Source: SG-bin7 sp964498095
GTDB lineage: Bacteria; Bdellovibrionota; Bdellovibrionia; Bdellovibrionales; SG-bin7
NCBI GenBank assembly: GCA_964498095.1
Contig: CAZCFY010000001.1
Span: 62,001-126,000 of the forward strand
Direction of reading: 5' to 3'
Length of the DNA stretch: 64,000 nucleotides
The position numbers and the translations under genes were made by a program. Position 1 is the first letter of the stretch, and every line of letters begins with the position of its first letter. Shown here piece after piece: positions 61,181-64,000 of the stretch. The notes below the pieces were generated by a model that made no database searches, was not told the DNA's origin, and worked only from the letters and a program-made list of their open reading frames with translations.

Positions 61181-61200
61181 TAAAGACCACAGGAGGCAAT

Positions 61201-61710
61201 ATGAAGTTCGCAATTGTTTTTTTAATATTCATGGGCCAACAGATTTTAGCTTCAACGCTTGATCTTGTTTACACAAAACTCCCGACCCTTCATTTGCGCG
61301 GACAAAACGCCGCCAGCGTGGAGTGTACCGTCGACGTTCGCTACACCTTTAAACCCAAAGGTGAACCCTCTGACGATCAAACAAATTATTTTTTAGAAAC
61401 GCTAAGTCTCCGCATAAAAACCGGTGACCATGTCGCCGCGTATATGGCCCGGTATAATGTATCCGGTAATGGACCCCAATGTCCCGACATCTTAGAAAAT
61501 AGCGAAAAAGTTTTAGTCGTTAAAAACCATAAAGAGGAATACCCCTGGCCAGGCCCCAATTCAGGCCCGCGCGTTTGCGGTAAATTCAAACAGCTCTGGG
61601 GCTTCCGCCTGGAAAAACTCGACAAAGCCACGCGCTACGCCGTCGAAACCGACAAGGGCGAAGTGTGGGATTGCACGGTTCCAGATATTGAGTTCCCAAA
61701 AGACAAATAG
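61201..61710 (+). CDS. Secreted protein of unknown function
   Basis: A 169-residue protein with a signal peptide (cleavage LA-ST), and AGGAGG ribosome site. Mature part has four Cys (VECTV, QCPDI, VCGKF, WDCTV), two probable disulfides, and beta-strand-like alternation (DVRYTFKP, SLRIKTGDHV). No family recognised. It follows the permease by 57 bases with the 33-bp repeat between. Confidence 0.8.
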   Translation: MKFAIVFLIFMGQQILASTLDLVYTKLPTLHLRGQNAASVECTVDVRYTFKPKGEPSDDQTNYFLETLSLRIKTGDHVAAYMARYNVSGNGPQCPDILENSEKVLVVKNHKEEYPWPGPNSGPRVCGKFKQLWGFRLEKLDKATRYAVETDKGEVWDCTVPDIEFPKDK

Positions 61711-61803
61711 GGTTATTAAGTCTTTAGGTGACCTGGGAACGGCAGGATTAACGCATAATTTGTTCGCTGACAGATGGGGTAAAATCAAATAAGCTAAGCG
61801 CCT

Positions 61804-63141
61804 ATGTTTGATAATCTTTCCGATAAACTTGTAGGGACCTTACAAAAAATCCGCGGACAGGGGCGTATTACCGAGAAAAACATCGAAGAGGCGCTCCGGG
61901 AAATCCGCTTAAGCCTGTTAGAGGCTGACGTAAACTTTAAAGTCGTCAAAGAGTTTTTAGATCAAGTAAAGGCTAAGGCCCTTGGCGCGGACGTTCTTAA
62001 TTCCATCTCCGCCGGCCAGCAATTTACCAAGATCGTTCATGACGAACTCGTGCGCGTTCTCGGTACTACGGCCGTCGAACTTAATTTAAGGGGAGAACCC
62101 AGCATCATTATGATGGTAGGTCTACAGGGGAGCGGTAAGACAACATCTTCGGCAAAACTCGCTCTTCATATCCGCAAAAAATTCTCTAAAAAGCCTGGCC
62201 TTGTGCCGGTCGACGTCTATCGTCCAGCGGCGATTGAGCAGTTAAAAACCTTAGCCAAACAGCTCAGCGTTCCGGTTTTTGATACGCAAGAGGGAATGCG
62301 GCCCGTTGACATCGTGGCAGCCGCACTCAGTTGGGCGCGCAAAGAAATGATTGAAGTTCTTATCCTCGATACGGCCGGACGTTTACAAATTGACGAAACG
62401 CTAATGACCGAACTCGCTGAGATAAAGCAGACCACGCAGCCGCACGAGATTCTCCTCGTCGCAGACGCAATGTTAGGGCAGGAGTCAGTCAATGTGGCAA
62501 CTGGTTTTCATCAGCGCTTGGGGCTTACCGGTCTTGTGCTTTCGAAAACCGACGGCGACGCGCGCGGCGGCGCAGCACTTTCAATCCGATCAACCACCGG
62601 CATTCCGATAAAATTTTTTGGTACGGGCGAGAAAACTTCGGAATTTGAGATTTTTCATCCGGAACGTTTAGCGTCCCGCATTCTTGATATGGGTGATGTC
62701 CTGACTCTTGTTGAAAAAGCGCAAGAGGTTGTCGACGAAAAACAAGCCAAAGTGACGGCGCAAAAGCTGATGAAAAATAAATTCAGCATGGAAGATTTCT
62801 TAAATCAGCTGCAAATGATGAAAAAATTAGGTGGTATCGGCAGTCTTCTAAAAATGCTTCCCGGTGCCGGCCAAATGATGAAGGGCTTAGACGACATGAC
62901 CTTACCCGATAAGGAAATTAAAAAAATCGAAGCCATTATTCATTCCATGACTCGCGAAGAACGTCAAAACCACAAAATTTTAAATGGCTCCCGCCGTAAA
63001 CGCATAGCGAGCGGCAGTGGGACGCAGGTGAGCGATATCAATAAATTTGTGTCTCAATTTGAGAGCGCGCAGAAGATGATGTCGGGTTTAATGAAGATGG
63101 GAATGGGCCGCGGAAAAGGTTCTGGAAATTTCCCTTTTTAG
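61804..63141 (+). CDS. ffh: Signal recognition particle protein Ffh (SRP54)
   Basis: A 445-residue GTPase: N domain, G domain with GLQGSGKTTSSAKLA, DVYRPAAIEQLK, DTAGRLQID and SKTDGDARGG, and a Met-rich M domain (FLNQLQMMKKLGGIGSLLKMLPG ... SGSGTQVSDINKF) that binds 4.5S RNA and signal peptides. The C-terminus (MMSGLMKMGMGRGKGSG) is typical. It delivers nascent membrane proteins to the FtsY receptor. Full family length. Confidence 0.98.
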   Translation: MFDNLSDKLVGTLQKIRGQGRITEKNIEEALREIRLSLLEADVNFKVVKEFLDQVKAKALGADVLNSISAGQQFTKIVHDELVRVLGTTAVELNLRGEPSIIMMVGLQGSGKTTSSAKLALHIRKKFSKKPGLVPVDVYRPAAIEQLKTLAKQLSVPVFDTQEGMRPVDIVAAALSWARKEMIEVLILDTAGRLQIDETLMTELAEIKQTTQPHEILLVADAMLGQESVNVATGFHQRLGLTGLVLSKTDGDARGGAALSIRSTTGIPIKFFGTGEKTSEFEIFHPERLASRILDMGDVLTLVEKAQEVVDEKQAKVTAQKLMKNKFSMEDFLNQLQMMKKLGGIGSLLKMLPGAGQMMKGLDDMTLPDKEIKKIEAIIHSMTREERQNHKILNGSRRKRIASGSGTQVSDINKFVSQFESAQKMMSGLMKMGMGRGKGSGNFPF

Positions 63142-63158
63142 CATCTAAAATTTATTTG

Positions 63159-63983
63159 ATGGTTCTTGGGTCACAAAAGGGAATGTCATTAATTGGGGTC
63201 ATGTTAGCCGCTGCTCTAGGCGTAGTTGTGATGGCGGTAATTACCTCCGTTACGTTAAATTCCATACGCTGGCAAAATACGATGGAAGCCAAGCTGGATT
63301 TTAACGAGCTGCGCGCCGAAATAAACACGGCATTAAATAATACAAACGCTTGTACAATTTCATTAGGCGGCAAACAGTTTACCGTTGGCACAGAAATTAA
63401 TATTACCCCGCTATTTTACGAAAGTAACGGAGTCCAAGGGGAAAGAATAGTCGGGCTTAATGACGAACGCCAGCACTACAAAATTACAAAACTTTCGATG
63501 CTAGTCAGTAGCTGCACGGGACTTAAATGTCTTGGCAAAATAAAAATTGAGGGCACTAAAGTCGGAAATCTTTACGGCGCCGGGGTAATGGCGCGCGATT
63601 TTAGGGTGATGATTACGGCTAGCAGTGCCGCTCCTTTGGCTATCGCCAATTGTAACGGTCAGGGTGACTCTACAAGTATCGCTAATATGTGCTCGGCAAT
63701 AAGTGGAACATTTAATGCGGCTACCGGTCAGTGTTCTCTCCCACAAGCTACTCCAGCGACAACCGTGACCACAGCGATGTACCAATGCCCCAGTTATCCG
63801 CCAAATTATTGTCCTGAATGTGGGGGAATTTCTTATTTCGGAATGGATGCTCTGTGCTCATCAGCACATACCTGTAATGGTCAGATTACTACGGCAACGA
63901 CTTGCGTAGTTAATACCGTCGACATAGATGGACAGGGAAATAGCTGTAGCTCTTCCACAGCAAGCTGTACTCGAGTTCAATGA
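63159..63983 (+). CDS. Prepilin-like protein with Met +1 and Gly +5
   Basis: A 274-residue protein with leader MVLGSQKG, then MSLIGVMLAAALGVVVMAVITSVT: Gly at -1, Met +1 and Gly at +5 instead of Glu. The helix continues WQNTMEAKLDFNELRAEINTAL, similar to the minor pilin-like protein at 54.2 kb. The C-terminal part is very Cys-rich (about ten Cys). It stands 17 bases after ffh, although it is unlikely to be related in function. The ATG three bases after a TTG is used. Confidence 0.8.
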   Translation: MVLGSQKGMSLIGVMLAAALGVVVMAVITSVTLNSIRWQNTMEAKLDFNELRAEINTALNNTNACTISLGGKQFTVGTEINITPLFYESNGVQGERIVGLNDERQHYKITKLSMLVSSCTGLKCLGKIKIEGTKVGNLYGAGVMARDFRVMITASSAAPLAIANCNGQGDSTSIANMCSAISGTFNAATGQCSLPQATPATTVTTAMYQCPSYPPNYCPECGGISYFGMDALCSSAHTCNGQITTATTCVVNTVDIDGQGNSCSSSTASCTRVQ

Positions 63984-64000
63984 CTCCATGTGTTATAAGC

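Overview
The window reads like a chromosomal segment of a Gram-negative predator-like or free-living deltaproteobacterial-type bacterium, most plausibly a Bdellovibrionota relative. This is an inference from style: lipoproteins with the FQN-Cys lipobox (22.4 kb and 56.6 kb), many small secreted proteins of unknown function, a very high density of histidine kinases and response regulators, divergent prepilin-like proteins and HD-GYP proteins. Universal genes are few: Ffh at 61.8-63.1 kb, an initiator tRNA-Met at 55.1 kb and TrhO at 55.2-56.2 kb.

Layout. 0-11 kb: a hybrid kinase, a parvulin/lipoprotein pair, a patatin-like protein with unusual catalytic residues, a cadherin/dockerin-like secreted protein, an operon of a PA2779-like protein, a PA2778-like cysteine peptidase and a PAS kinase, and an M1-type metallopeptidase. 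11-16 kb: small secreted proteins and lipoproteins, DUF924, a CPXCG zinc-ribbon-like protein and a RAYT transposase with short repeats. 16-26 kb: a P-type ATPase, an ABC-F ATPase, a TPR/winged-helix regulator divergent from a LamG lipoprotein, small secreted proteins, and a candidate small RNA with its own promoter and terminator. 26-37 kb: a dense signalling block of four kinases, several REC proteins, an HPt protein, a REC-HD-GYP protein, and a protein with a histidine-less DHp domain fused to REC. A short motif, CGTCCAATG, recurs upstream of several of these genes and is a full palindrome at two of them. 37-42 kb: an apparent operon of cytochrome b561, a membrane-anchored LuxR-type regulator and a P-type ATPase, divergent from a PepSY-like protein across a pair of inverted operators. 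42-46 kb: two large divergent secreted proteins.

The 46.1-55.2 kb region is the most accessory. An intact initiator tRNA-Met gene (minus strand) has two displaced copies of its 3' part, 61 bp at 46.11 kb and 46 bp at 51.56 kb. The pattern is what two successive or tandem tRNA-targeted integrations would leave. The first segment carries a HigB/HigA-type toxin-antitoxin pair with a palindromic operator inside its promoter, a second HTH protein, a DUF3024 protein and a secreted FAD-dependent oxidoreductase. The oxidoreductase is flanked by two diverged copies of a 508-518 bp element whose ends are inverted 18-bp repeats. I recognise no integrase or transposase for either structure. The second segment carries two secreted proteins and two prepilin-like proteins facing each other across a dyad-rich region.

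55-64 kb returns to core-like content: TrhO, a mono-haem lipoprotein divergent from a di-haem/beta-barrel fusion, an HD-GYP protein, an ABC-2 exporter, Ffh and another prepilin-like protein. All functional statements rest on reading motifs by eye; no database search was possible.
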